Assembly (NCBI RefSeq): GCF_001269985.1
Contig: NZ_BBZB01000002.1
Coordinates: 682,001-746,000, forward strand
Direction: 5' to 3'
DNA from: Pseudoalteromonas sp. '520P1 No. 423'
GTDB lineage: Bacteria; Pseudomonadota; Gammaproteobacteria; Enterobacterales; Alteromonadaceae
Length of the DNA: 64,000 nt
Of the stretch, positions 35,918-44,816 are shown one piece after another. Under the pieces are notes generated by a model that searched no databases, was not told the origin of the DNA, and worked only from the letters and a program-made list of their open reading frames with translations. Position numbers and translations under genes: made by a program. Position 1 is the first letter of the stretch; every line of letters starts with the position of its first letter.

Positions 35918-37225
35918 ATGAAATTTTTAAAATCGACTTTAATCTACAGTGCTTATTTTACTGCTGCTATTACTTTGCCAAGTATGAGCGCGATAATTCC
36001 TGGTATCAACGTTGATACTGTTTTTGCCAATGAAGTGAAAACTAAAAAAGTACCTTCCTTACGAAATAAAGTGTATTCGCAGTTAGCAAGAGCGCAAAAA
36101 TTAGCAGATGACGGTAAAGTTGATGAAGGTTTGGCTGCACTCGATGATATTGCGCGTAAAAAATCAAGTATGAATGATTATGAAGTTGCGATGATGTATA
36201 ACTTTTATGGTTTCATTCATTACAATCAAAATGATTTATCAAAAGCGATGACTGCTTTTGAATTAGTAGTAGCTCAAGAAGCGATCCCGGAATCATTAAA
36301 GCTTTCTACATTATTCAGCCTAGCGCAACTTGCTATGGCTGATGGCAAATATAAAAAAGTGACAACTTATTTAGCCCGCTGGGATAAAGTAAATTCAAAA
36401 CCTAAATCTGATGCTTATTATGTATTAAAGTCGCAAGCTTTATACCAAGATAAGCAATATCAAGCGTCACTTGAGAGTATCTCACAAGCGATTTCACTGG
36501 CCGAAGGCAAGCAAAAAATACCCAAAGAAAATTGGTTAGTATTACAGCGTGCTTTATTTTATTCATTGAATAAACCACAACAAGTGGCTGACGTTTTAGA
36601 GAAAATGGTTAAATTATTCAATAAACCTGAATATTGGCTACAGCTGGGCAATATGTATGGTGAGTTAGGTGAAGAAACTAAGCAATTGGCAATATTAGAA
36701 GCTGCTAAACAGCAAGGTTTTATAACTAAAAAGTCGGATGTTCGTAACTTAGCCCAAGTTTATTTATTTAATGGTTTAGCTTTTAAAGCGGCAGAAACAA
36801 TGAAGTCAGGTTTAGATACCGGTTTGATTGAAAATACCAATAAGAACTTGGCTTTTGTTGCTGAATCTTTTATGCAAGCAAAAGAAGATAGCAAAGCAAT
36901 AACCTTCTTTGATAAAGCATCAAAATTGACTCAAACAGGTGAGTACGACCAAAGGTTAGCCGAACTGTATTTAAATAATGAAATGTTTGAAGAAGCAGCT
37001 GATTCAGCCCGTGAAGCATTAGATAAAGGCCTAAAAAATGGTGACTCAAATACCTATATAGCATTAGGTATGGCGCAATATAATTTAGAGAACTTTGATG
37101 CGTCAATTTTAGCGTTTGAACAAGCAGAAAAGCATAAAAAAGCTAAAAAGCTCGCATCACAATGGCTTAAATTTGTAAAGCGTGAGCAAATGAATGCTAA
37201 AGCAATGAAAACAGCTTATTTGTAA
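35918..37225 (+). CDS. TPR repeat periplasmic protein of the TonB2 operon
   Basis: A 435-aa exported protein with a signal-like N-terminus and tetratricopeptide helices through most of its length (VYSQLARAQKLADDGKVDEG, NFYGFIHYNQNDLSKAMTAF, YIALGMAQYNLENFDASILA). TPR genes close the TonB2 operon in Vibrio and Shewanella-type genomes, where the product is thought to help TonB2 assembly or function in the periplasm. An imperfect hairpin with a short T-tail (AGGCG/CGCCT near 35881-35901) separates it from tonB2, which may reduce its expression relative to the upstream genes. Confidence 0.85.
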   Translation: MKFLKSTLIYSAYFTAAITLPSMSAIIPGINVDTVFANEVKTKKVPSLRNKVYSQLARAQKLADDGKVDEGLAALDDIARKKSSMNDYEVAMMYNFYGFIHYNQNDLSKAMTAFELVVAQEAIPESLKLSTLFSLAQLAMADGKYKKVTTYLARWDKVNSKPKSDAYYVLKSQALYQDKQYQASLESISQAISLAEGKQKIPKENWLVLQRALFYSLNKPQQVADVLEKMVKLFNKPEYWLQLGNMYGELGEETKQLAILEAAKQQGFITKKSDVRNLAQVYLFNGLAFKAAETMKSGLDTGLIENTNKNLAFVAESFMQAKEDSKAITFFDKASKLTQTGEYDQRLAELYLNNEMFEEAADSAREALDKGLKNGDSNTYIALGMAQYNLENFDASILAFEQAEKHKKAKKLASQWLKFVKREQMNAKAMKTAYL

Positions 37226-37317
37226 TTACCTGCATAAATCTTACCTATCTTTATGAATTGACAATCCTTTCATAAATTCAGTATTGTATACAAAACTGAT
37301 TTTATGAACTGATGCAA

Positions 37318-37960
37318 ATGTTTAAATTTAATAAGGCTATTTTACTAGCCTTTTTTTTATTTTGTTTTCATTAAATTCCCACGGAAAAATTGAAATAATA
37401 ACCAGTAGTTATGATGATAAACAGTATGATTCATTTATCTTGGATAATGGTTTATCAGTAATGGTCATTTCAGATCCTAAAGCTCAGTTTCAGCCGCATC
37501 TCTAACTGTAGCAGTAGGGTCTAAACATAGCCCCAATCATCGTTTAGGGTTAGCGCATTGATTAGAACATATCGTTTTATTAGGGAGTGAAAAATTTCCC
37601 GATATAGGCAGCTTTTATCAATTTTTTAAACAACAAAATGGTTGGTCAAATGGCTCTACAAGACCTGATAATACGCGTTATCATTTTTAATTAAATGAAC
37701 CTGCATTTGAACTAAGGTTGGATAGGCTTGCAGATGCACTTTATGACCCACTGTTATCTGACAAAATAATTAAAACTGCAACAACATATTTATAAAGCTT
37801 TGTAGCTAAAAAAATTCAAGCCGTTTTTAGTTCGTCAAAAGAAGTTACGAATCAAGTAGAGCCACACTACAACATACCTTATTCAGTTATCACTTTTAGC
37901 GATGAGCAGTTAAAAATTTGGCTAAAGCCCAAAGGAAATGATTATTTTAATTTACAATAA
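37318..37960 (+). pseudogene. M16 (pitrilysin/insulinase-like) zinc peptidase remnant
   Basis: ATG 37318 opens a signal peptide (MFKFNKAILLAFF). The frame is lost at an eight-T run (37351-37358); one more T would restore SLNSHGKIEIITSSYDDKQY and ILDNGLSVMVISDPKAQF. A second frameshift follows near 37490, then SLTVAVGSKHSPNHRLGLAH, a TGA in the middle of the zinc motif (H-stop-LEH), LLGSEKFPDIGSFYQFFKQQ, a TAA inside RYHF-stop-LNEPAFE, and a deletion before the last piece (KKIQAVFSSSKEVTNQVEPH). The active-site stop and the other lesions leave no function. Confidence 0.85.
37333..37358 (+). other. Terminator-like hairpin within the M16 pseudogene signal sequence
   Basis: AAGGCTA (37333-37339) pairs with TAGCCTT (37346-37352), followed by a run of eight T. 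It looks like a perfect rho-independent terminator and may now end the TonB2-TPR transcript, yet it codes for KAILLAFF in the signal peptide of the former peptidase. Confidence 0.6.
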
Positions 37961-38186
37961 GTTATGTTGTATTTATGGTCAGGTTAGGTAGGAGTAAACA
38001 TCTAAAATCACGATCTACCCGTTTATCTTTAGATAAGTTAATACTTAAAATAGCGTGGTTGGTGTGCAGTTTAAATTTGTTATGAGTTATATGATTCTAT
38101 TATTTCCCAAGTCATAGGCGTTACTTTGATAATATCTAATATATTTAAATAATAAGGCTTTGGATTTGATAAATACTTTAATAATA

Positions 38187-38318
38187 ATGAGTGTATTTAT
38201 ATGCATTTTCATATCACTTTTTACACAAGGGCTAGTCTCTGCTGCACTAGATCTCATTGCATTCATTTTACTAGTGGCATATTATTTTAGAGCTAAAAGA
38301 CAGAAAGTAAGTCTCTAA
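38187..38318 (+). CDS. Possible small membrane protein (43 aa)
   Basis: ATG 38187 opens a short frame (MSVFICIFISLFTQGLVSAA, LDLIAFILLVAYYFRAKRQK) with two hydrophobic helices joined by a tight turn and a basic tail, ending at TAA 38316-38318. The positive-inside pattern is what one expects of a real small inner-membrane protein, but the ribosome site is poor and it lies beside a pseudogene, so it may be spurious. An in-frame TTG at 38166 is an alternative start. Confidence 0.35.
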   Translation: MSVFICIFISLFTQGLVSAALDLIAFILLVAYYFRAKRQKVSL

Positions 38319-38328
38319 CATCATATAT

Positions 38329-39273
38329 TTACATAAAACATAATATATAACTTAGCGAGCTGATACTGATCACCCCCCAAAGCATTATGCCCAAAAGTAG
38401 CGGCTTTAAACCGGACTCTTTTATTTTTTGAATGCTGATACTTGTACCTATTAAAAACAAACATACGACTAAAACACGTTTTGAGATATTGAATATACTG
38501 TCAAATAAATATTGAAATTCAGGCAGTAAATAAGCAATCAGGATCGTTAAACAATAAAATAAAATGAAAAAAGGGATTTTAATTTTATTATCGCCTTTAC
38601 ACAACAATGCATTAATCAAGGCAATAGGAATAATCCATAATGCGCGTGCAAGCTTTAACGTTGTAGCGGTCAATAATGCCTCATCTCCATATGCAGAAGC
38701 AGCTCCAACTACAGAAGAGGTATCATGTATGGCTATCGCACTCCAAACACCAAAAGTATACTGTTCCATTTCTAGTAAATGGCCAATAAATGGAAAAACA
38801 AATAAAGCGACAGAGTTAAGAATAAATATTGTAACCAATGCTAATGAAGTTTGATCATTTTTAGCATTGATGGCGGGAGCAACAGCTGCTATAGCACTAC
38901 CACCACAAATTGCAGTGCCAGTAGAAATTAAATAACCTGTTTTATGATCAATTTTGAGTATTTTAGTCAGGTAGTAACCTAGTATTAATGTGCTAAAGAT
39001 TGATACTACTATAATACCGAATCCATCTTTGGTCGCTGAAATTGCTTCATTTAAATTTATACCAAACCCTAAGCCAACAATTGAATAAGCTAATAAAATT
39101 TTTGTGAGCGTATTTAAATTAATATTTTTTGGTGTATAACCCAAGGTAGATAATGTGAAACCAATTAATAATGCTACAGGTGATGAAATAATAGGGACTA
39201 AGCAAAATAGCCCGATAGTAATAAATATTATATCGGTTTTGTGTAATGTGAAATATTTTATAGATTTAAACAT
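38329..39273 (-). CDS. YeiH-family putative sulfate exporter
   Basis: A 314-aa UPF0324/PSE membrane protein with about ten hydrophobic helices. Family landmarks include LLAYSIVGLGFGINLNEA, the central GYLISTGTAICGGSAIAAVA and IAIHDTSSVVGAASAYGDEA with its conserved HDTSSVVGAA. Members are thought to export sulfate or related anions, for example during taurine or cysteate degradation, but substrates are rarely proven. It is transcribed alone; there is no adjacent LysR regulator, which often accompanies yeiH. AAGGAG-like bases precede the start on the minus strand. Confidence 0.9.
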   Translation of the reverse strand: MFKSIKYFTLHKTDIIFITIGLFCLVPIISSPVALLIGFTLSTLGYTPKNINLNTLTKILLAYSIVGLGFGINLNEAISATKDGFGIIVVSIFSTLILGYYLTKILKIDHKTGYLISTGTAICGGSAIAAVAPAINAKNDQTSLALVTIFILNSVALFVFPFIGHLLEMEQYTFGVWSAIAIHDTSSVVGAASAYGDEALLTATTLKLARALWIIPIALINALLCKGDNKIKIPFFILFYCLTILIAYLLPEFQYLFDSIFNISKRVLVVCLFLIGTSISIQKIKESGLKPLLLGIMLWGVISISSLSYILCFM

Positions 39274-39349
39274 ACCGCTCCTTTATTAAGTAAAGGATAC
39301 CTTTAAACGCCAAAGAAGGGGATTCGAATAACTTGAACCAAAGGTTAAA

Positions 39350-39541
39350 TTATATTTAACAGAGCGTAGCGAAAATCTCGGGGGCTTGCCCCCGTGCTGG
39401 ATAGTGTAGACTGAGCTTGCCTTAGTCTGTCGTATCCACTACATGGAACTTCAAAGAAATTCTTATCATGTTTTAAGACTAATGTATTACTTTTTGTGGA
39501 TACCTAAGTATCGACGTAAAGTTTTTTCTGAGCCTTACCGT
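39350..39541 (+). mobile_element. IS200/IS605-type element, left-end fragment
   Basis: The fragment begins with hairpins typical of IS200-type ends: CGGGGGC/GCCCCCG (39379-39385 with 39388-39394) and a second stem GGATA...TATCC enclosing AGACTGAG/CTTAGTCT. ATG 39443 then starts the TnpA N-terminus (MELQRNSYHVLRLMYYFLWI, PKYRRKVFSEPYR), matching the family's WxPKYRRKV motif. The gene breaks off about 33 codons in; the HUH and catalytic Tyr regions are missing, so the element is inactive. Confidence 0.7.
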
Positions 39542-39608
39542 GTAATCTCGCATAGGTTGTTTCCTCTTTACTTTTGGTCGGTCAAAGAGATTACATATAT
39601 CGCTCACA

Positions 39609-39824
39609 ATGTTAAGCCTAACCTTAGATTATTCAGATGATTTTACTTATTCTGATGATCAGCAAGACAAAAGTACTGCGATTAAATCTAAGCTTATATA
39701 TAGTCTTAATGACAGTTTTGATATCTTTCTTGTAGCAGAAAAAACAAAGCGAGACTCAGATCAATATGATGGCATTCAAAGCGATAAGTCTCTGTTAAAA
39801 GCCGGTGTTCGTTTGAATTTTTAG
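39609..39824 (+). pseudogene. C-terminal piece of an outer-membrane beta-barrel protein
   Basis: A 71-codon frame with alternating strands: LSLTLDYSDDFTYSDDQQDK, KSKLIYSLNDSFDIFLVAEK, and a terminal SLLKAGVRLNF. The ending in an aromatic residue after alternating hydrophobics is the signature of a barrel's last strand. There is no signal peptide or start with a ribosome site; the gene was truncated, probably with the IS200 insertion just upstream. Confidence 0.55.
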
Positions 39825-39870
39825 TAAGTTTAATAATATGAATGGATCTGTAAGCTGTTAAAGGAAAATA

Positions 39871-40290
39871 ATGCATAATAAATTCAGTATATCGACGGAT
39901 AAGAAGCTGTTAGATGTATCAAAAATTCATGACTATCTTTCAAATGAATCATATTGGGCCAAAGGTAGAACTTTAAAGCAAGTTGAAGCAAGTATTGATA
40001 ATTCACTATGTTTTGGTATGTATTGTAATAATCAACAAGTTGCTTTTGCTCGCGTAGTCACAGATACAGTTTCTATTGCTTATTTATTAGATGTATTTGT
40101 TTTTGACGAATTTCAAAAACAAGGAATAAGTAAACGATTACTTGATGAAATATTTAGTCATCATGCATTACAAAATGTAAATTGGCTATTAAGAACCAGT
40201 GATGCACAAAGCCTTTATCAAAGGTATGGCTTTAATAGTATTGATAATCCTGCTACCTATATGAAAAAACTAAGCCAAGGAAATAATTAA
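39871..40290 (+). CDS. GNAT family N-acetyltransferase
   Basis: A 139-aa GNAT protein: SNESYWAKGRTLKQVEASID, FGMYCNNQQVAFARVVTDT, then the acetyl-CoA-binding strand and loop AYLLDVFVFDEFQKQGISKR, and the late YQRYGFNSIDNPATYMKK. The Q/RxxGxG/S loop is EFQKQGISK. The substrate is unknown. AAGGAAA precedes the ATG. A VOC protein and a GGCT follow closely, so these three small genes may form a unit. Confidence 0.88.
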   Translation: MHNKFSISTDKKLLDVSKIHDYLSNESYWAKGRTLKQVEASIDNSLCFGMYCNNQQVAFARVVTDTVSIAYLLDVFVFDEFQKQGISKRLLDEIFSHHALQNVNWLLRTSDAQSLYQRYGFNSIDNPATYMKKLSQGNN

Positions 40291-40292
40291 TT

Positions 40293-40655
40293 ATGATATT
40301 AGGCGTATCGACTTTACTTGTAGTACATGACCTTACAATTTCTAAGAAATTCTATATAGACATATTAGGTTTAGAATTAGCTTCTGAGCATGAAAACTGT
40401 GTCCAGTTAAAAATTGGTGATCAAGAGGTTGCTATTTTTGAAGGCGATAACACTGCCGTAAGCTATCGACATGGATATGAGTCAAACTCGACATTAGTGT
40501 TAACTGTGAATAACCTCGATGAAAAAATTATCTACTTAAAAAAACAAGGTGTTGAATTTGTGCATCAAACGCCAAATGAAAATCAATGGGGTCGCTATGC
40601 GGCATTTAAAGATCCATCAGGTATCGTCCATGAGATTTTTGAATTAAAATTTTAA
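40293..40655 (+). CDS. VOC (glyoxalase/bleomycin resistance) family protein
   Basis: A 120-aa vicinal-oxygen-chelate protein with the two beta-alpha-beta-beta-beta modules: VSTLLVVHDLTISKKFYIDI, LGLELASEHENCVQLKIGDQ, and the C-terminal RYAAFKDPSGIVHEIFEL. The terminal FxDPSGxxxE(L/I)FE motif carries a metal-ligand Glu. The family includes isomerases, dioxygenases and antibiotic-sequestering proteins; the specific function is not deducible. It starts two bases after the GNAT stop, so the genes are almost certainly co-transcribed. Confidence 0.87.
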   Translation: MILGVSTLLVVHDLTISKKFYIDILGLELASEHENCVQLKIGDQEVAIFEGDNTAVSYRHGYESNSTLVLTVNNLDEKIIYLKKQGVEFVHQTPNENQWGRYAAFKDPSGIVHEIFELKF

Positions 40656-40690
40656 TATTAAAGGTTTAGTTAAGGGAAGGTTCATATTCA

Positions 40691-41182
40691 GTGAAGTATT
40701 TTGCATATGGTTCAAATATGTCTTTAGCCAGATTGAAACAAAGAGCACCTAGTGCAAAGCGTTATGGTTGCTTTAAATTAGTTGGCTTCAGTTTAAGGTT
40801 TCATAAAGTAGGGCAAGATAAGTCAGGTAAATGTGATGCGTTATATACTGCAAACAAATCTGATTATGTGTTGGGCGTTTTATTTGAAATTGATGAAGCA
40901 GACAAAATTCATTTGGATAAAGCTGAAGGTCTAGGTTTTGGATACGATGAAAAGCAAATATCACTGATCAATGAGCACAATGAAAAAGCTCAGGCTTTTT
41001 TATATAGTGCCACACAGATTGATGTTCATCTAATGCCTTACTCTTGGTATAAAAATCACGTTTTAATAGGTGCCATCGAGTCAAGTTTACCAAAAGAATA
41101 TATAGATAGAATCAAATCAGTTGAAAGTTTAGATGATTTAGATAAGAACAGAGATGCGTTGCAACGAGCAATACATAATTAA
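40691..41182 (+). CDS. Gamma-glutamylcyclotransferase-family protein
   Basis: A 163-aa GGCT/AIG2-like protein. The glycine-rich YGSNMS motif at residues 5-10 opens the protein and binds the substrate's alpha-amino/carboxyl groups; the general acid Glu lies in DKAEGLGFGY. The GTG start at 40691 has GGGAAGG ten bases upstream. Family enzymes release 5-oxoproline from gamma-glutamyl amines or peptides. It follows the VOC gene by 35 bases. Confidence 0.87.
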   Translation: MKYFAYGSNMSLARLKQRAPSAKRYGCFKLVGFSLRFHKVGQDKSGKCDALYTANKSDYVLGVLFEIDEADKIHLDKAEGLGFGYDEKQISLINEHNEKAQAFLYSATQIDVHLMPYSWYKNHVLIGAIESSLPKEYIDRIKSVESLDDLDKNRDALQRAIHN

Positions 41183-41215
41183 ATGACTTTTTATTAGAAA
41201 ATAATAGGAAACCCT

Positions 41216-41938
41216 ATGAAATTAATCACTTCTATTGCACTAGTGGCAATGTCTTTTACAAGTGTAGCAAATACGCAATTACCAAATAACCGCCATATTT
41301 CAGTTACCGGGAACGCAGAACTCAGTGCTAAACCAGATATTGCAGTGATCCATTTACATGTAGAAAATAACAATAAAACAAGCTCAGCAGCTAAAACAGA
41401 GGTTGACGCTCGCGTTAATAATTTACTTGATGGTTTAAATAAATTTAAAGTAGACGAGAGCAATGTATCTGCTTCTAGTATTTCAACTGAGCCTAGATAT
41501 TCATATCGCAATAATGAAAACCCAACAATTACAGGTTATGTTGCCAAACGTACTTTAAAAGTGACTTTAAATGATATTAAAAAACTAAATACATTTATTG
41601 ATTTTGCGCTCAGTGTAAAAATAAACTCAGTGAGAAATATCGAATTAAAATCGTCTAAAGAAGCAGTATTTAAAGATGAAGTGAATGCATTAGCTGTAAA
41701 ACATGCTAAAGAAAAAGGGCGCTCTTTAGCAAACGCTTTTGATGCCGATTTAGGCCGAATTTATAGCATTAATGCAAATTCAAATAGTAGCGCATATCGC
41801 TATGGTGCAAATCAAGATGCTGAAATGGTACAAATGAGTGCAATGAAAGGGACTGCACCAAAGCCTGGACGCTACTTACAAGAAAACATTAAATTTTCAG
41901 CTTCTATTAGTGTTGTTTTTGATTTAGAAGTAAAGTAG
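41216..41938 (+). CDS. SIMPL-domain (DUF541) periplasmic protein
   Basis: A 240-aa exported protein with a signal peptide (cleavage near TSVANT) and a SIMPL domain: HISVTGNAELSAKPDIAVIH, a central NPTITGYVAKRTLKVTLNDI, and the terminal LQENIKFSASISVVFDLEV. The ISVTGxGxxxxxPD opening and the repeated VTL strands are diagnostic. Relatives such as BP26 of Brucella and YggE of E. coli form periplasmic oligomers linked to oxidative stress tolerance; the molecular role is unclear. AGGAAA precedes the ATG, and the gene appears monocistronic. Confidence 0.9.
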   Translation: MKLITSIALVAMSFTSVANTQLPNNRHISVTGNAELSAKPDIAVIHLHVENNNKTSSAAKTEVDARVNNLLDGLNKFKVDESNVSASSISTEPRYSYRNNENPTITGYVAKRTLKVTLNDIKKLNTFIDFALSVKINSVRNIELKSSKEAVFKDEVNALAVKHAKEKGRSLANAFDADLGRIYSINANSNSSAYRYGANQDAEMVQMSAMKGTAPKPGRYLQENIKFSASISVVFDLEVK

Positions 41939-41975
41939 TCTACGCTGTTTTTTAGATTAAACATCAGGGCTTTAA

Positions 41976-42316
41976 ATGATTGATATATCGATTTTACCAT
42001 TATTTTTCACTGCGGTTTTCTTTTTAGTAATATCGCCTGGTCCTGATTTAATTCTGATATCTTCATATTCATCCACCAAAGGGTTTAAAGCAGGCTTACT
42101 GATCGCCCTTGGAATATTTTTTGCCGGTATTTTACAAACTTTACTGGTAGCTTTTGGCTTAGCTTAGTTGGATTAATTTCAAATACGATATTTGCACTTT
42201 CTTTTAGTCAATTGGCTAGGTTAATTGGCAATAAGTTCAAACTTGGTCGTCATATTGATGGCTTATTAGGTTTTATCTTTTTGGGCTTAGCTACACGTTT
42301 AGCGACAAGTAAATAA
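41976..42316 (+). pseudogene. LysE/RhtB family exporter with internal deletion
   Basis: The first 63 codons (MIDISILPLFFTAVFFLVIS, PGPDLILISSYSSTKGFKAG, LLIALGIFFAGILQTLLVAF) are a normal LysE N-terminus with its SPGPDL motif. After TAG at 42165, a different frame gives only the family's C-terminal end (LVGLISNTIFALSFSQLARL, GLLGFIFLGLATRLATSK), so the central part of the ~205-aa protein is deleted and the frame shifted. Confidence 0.8.
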
Positions 42317-42435
42317 CTGCACAGTCAATCTATGTATCGCTTCTTTAATATATAAATTGTAAAAAAGTGATTGATTATAGTTATATATATATGATTTAAT
42401 TAAGTTATTTTCAGATTTTTTTGCAACTGATATAT

Positions 42436-44589
42436 TTAATGCATAGTGCGGTGCACATCACCTTCAATACTTTCTATATCACTTAGCATTATCTTACCGT
42501 TATAAACATCGTAACTATTAAAACCATTTATAAGATATTTATTACTTTTATTATTGCCATTTAATGGAATTGCATTTAAATAATCGCCATCATTTTCGCC
42601 GCTGCCATAATACAAAATGTTTGAGTCAATTTTAACGTGAAAAAAACCTGTAGGTAGCGTAAGTTGAGTATGAGTTAGGTTATGTTGATTTATATCTACC
42701 TCATCAGATATTATAAATGTATTGATTCGGTATAAAGCATTAGTATATTGTTCAATTAAATAGCTATAGTCTAGATGTTGGCTATCCCTTTTCCCATATG
42801 CCCATTTCCCTTTAAGTTTGACCTCTTTATTATTAGCCAAATTAATAAGTTTTAATTCTGGTGTGCCATTTTTAACGATAGTAATTGCAGCGCCATTTTT
42901 TGTCAGCCAATCGAGTGAGATTATGGGATGTTCACTTGTGAAAATGAGTTGCTCTTTGTTAAGTTCCTTTACTGGATCTAAGGTATTTAAATCGCTTATC
43001 GGAATATGATATACCTTATTTTCTATATTTATTAAAATACTTTGGTCATCTGCTGATATTGATAAATAGTTCAGTGAAAGTAGTTTTGAAAAATTAGTAA
43101 CTATCTGTGCATGATTTATATCCTGGCGTCCTAAATATAATTGTCTTCGACCACTGCGTTTGGAAACAAATAAATAGTCTGAGCTATTATGAAATAAAGC
43201 AGGGTTAACATCATGAACACTTGAGTTATCAATATCACTCATTGACTCTGGAGCAATTAACCAGCGATTGCTAAAGTTTTTTTGCTCTGTGCTAAATAGT
43301 AGGTTCTGACCATCTGGAAATAATGACATCTGAGGTGATAAATACTCAGATACGCTCACAAGAGTAGTGGCATTTTTTCCATTGAGATCACTTTTAATTA
43401 TTTGGTGTAAAGGTGGTGCTGCATAATAAAGGACTTGCTCGGAGTCATGATGCCAAATTGCTTCAATGACTGGGTGATTAAATTTAAAGCCTTTAGTAAT
43501 TTGGTTGCTAGCCAGATCTAAAGCTAATAATTGGGTTTTGTAATTACTATCTGTACTCATTATGAGTAACTTATTACCATCTGGTGAAATATCAATGCCG
43601 TGATGCCCCCAACCTTTAGGCTCATCTTGTGTAACAAAGCGATGACTTTTAGTTTTAAGGTCAAATAAATAAATTTGATTAGGCCATAAATCTTGCGGTT
43701 GAGCAGCATAGTAGATCTCCTGTCGCGTTTCATGGTAATCAATATCTTTTATTCGTTTGTGACTGCATTTAAATAGTTTTTCACTTTGTTTCCAGTTCAT
43801 TACTAAATTAGCTTGGCTTGATTGCTCTATTTGACTGGTTGCAGTAAGCCTTGCTTTATAAACCCCACAAGTATCTTGTGTTTTATCAAAATAAAATAAA
43901 TTGGTGGTTTCATCCTTCGAGTCTTTTGCCACTGCAACAATACTGCTAATAGTTGCTTTACCTATGTCGACTTTATGTACTTTTGAACTGTGAATGTTTT
44001 TTATCCAAAGTTGATTTGCGGTATTTTGTGAGTTCATTTTCAAATAATAAAGATGCTTTTTGTCTGGATGCATTTTCGCAGATTTTTCAGCCCCTTTTGA
44101 ACGTGTTAATTCTATGGTGTCAGCTTTAATATTTGGCTGTTCTGTAGGGCTAACAACTTGCCAAAGAACCACACTAAAAAACATTAATATCACAGCTATT
44201 TTTGCAATACTAAATGTACTTAATTTAACTTTATTTATGCTGGTATTGTGTTGCGGTATTTGTGGACGTGTATTTGAAGTTTCAAGTAAAGTTACTTCAC
44301 ATATTAATCGGTAACCGCGTTTTGGTACGGTTTGAATATACTGAGGTTGCTTAGGATCATCACTTAACACTTTACGCAAGTTTGCGATTAACTTATTAAT
44401 TGCATTATCTGTAACGATAGAACCTGACCATAGGTGATCTAAAATATAGTCCCGAGAAATTATGATATTAGGTTGATTTACAAATATCACCAGTAGCTCA
44501 AATAGTTTCGGATCAATCGCTAACTCTTGACCTTGGTATAATAATCTTGTTTGTTTGCTATCAAGGATGAAACCACCAAATTGAATCAT
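42436..44589 (-). CDS. CadC-like membrane transcriptional regulator with C-terminal propeller
   Basis: A 717-aa one-component regulator. Residues 1-95 form an OmpR/ToxR-type winged helix (LDPKLFELL region, RDYILDHLWSGSIVTDNAIN, YIQTVPKRGYRLI). A single membrane helix follows near 125-145 (FSIAKIAVILMFFSVVLWQV), and the periplasmic part (about 150-717) has TolB/WD40-like blades (DISPDGNKLLIMSTDS, LFPDGQNLLFSTEQ). It senses an unknown periplasmic signal and controls DNA directly. It is divergent from the esterase gene at 44817, its most likely target. Confidence 0.87.
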   Translation of the reverse strand: MIQFGGFILDSKQTRLLYQGQELAIDPKLFELLVIFVNQPNIIISRDYILDHLWSGSIVTDNAINKLIANLRKVLSDDPKQPQYIQTVPKRGYRLICEVTLLETSNTRPQIPQHNTSINKVKLSTFSIAKIAVILMFFSVVLWQVVSPTEQPNIKADTIELTRSKGAEKSAKMHPDKKHLYYLKMNSQNTANQLWIKNIHSSKVHKVDIGKATISSIVAVAKDSKDETTNLFYFDKTQDTCGVYKARLTATSQIEQSSQANLVMNWKQSEKLFKCSHKRIKDIDYHETRQEIYYAAQPQDLWPNQIYLFDLKTKSHRFVTQDEPKGWGHHGIDISPDGNKLLIMSTDSNYKTQLLALDLASNQITKGFKFNHPVIEAIWHHDSEQVLYYAAPPLHQIIKSDLNGKNATTLVSVSEYLSPQMSLFPDGQNLLFSTEQKNFSNRWLIAPESMSDIDNSSVHDVNPALFHNSSDYLFVSKRSGRRQLYLGRQDINHAQIVTNFSKLLSLNYLSISADDQSILINIENKVYHIPISDLNTLDPVKELNKEQLIFTSEHPIISLDWLTKNGAAITIVKNGTPELKLINLANNKEVKLKGKWAYGKRDSQHLDYSYLIEQYTNALYRINTFIISDEVDINQHNLTHTQLTLPTGFFHVKIDSNILYYGSGENDGDYLNAIPLNGNNKSNKYLINGFNSYDVYNGKIMLSDIESIEGDVHRTMH

Positions 44590-44816
44590 ACTGAATTGTT
44601 ATCCAAAAACTTAATTGTCTGTGTACTTAAAAGAAAATGAGTTTAGCATGCAGTAAAACAGATATAAAACAAAGGATTAATTAAATGTCTATTTTGATAA
44701 CAATATGGTGAATTCACTTATTTTTCACTTTTTTTCCTTAAAATTTCATTACTTTTCTATTCAAAAACATAACTGTAGCTTTAAAACACTAACCAAGTTA
44801 AATTAAAGGATATCTT

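Noticed and set aside
37333-37358. Simple terminator of the TPR gene as a confident call
   Set aside because: The stem and T-run also encode the signal peptide of the former M16 peptidase, so the terminator role is only possible.
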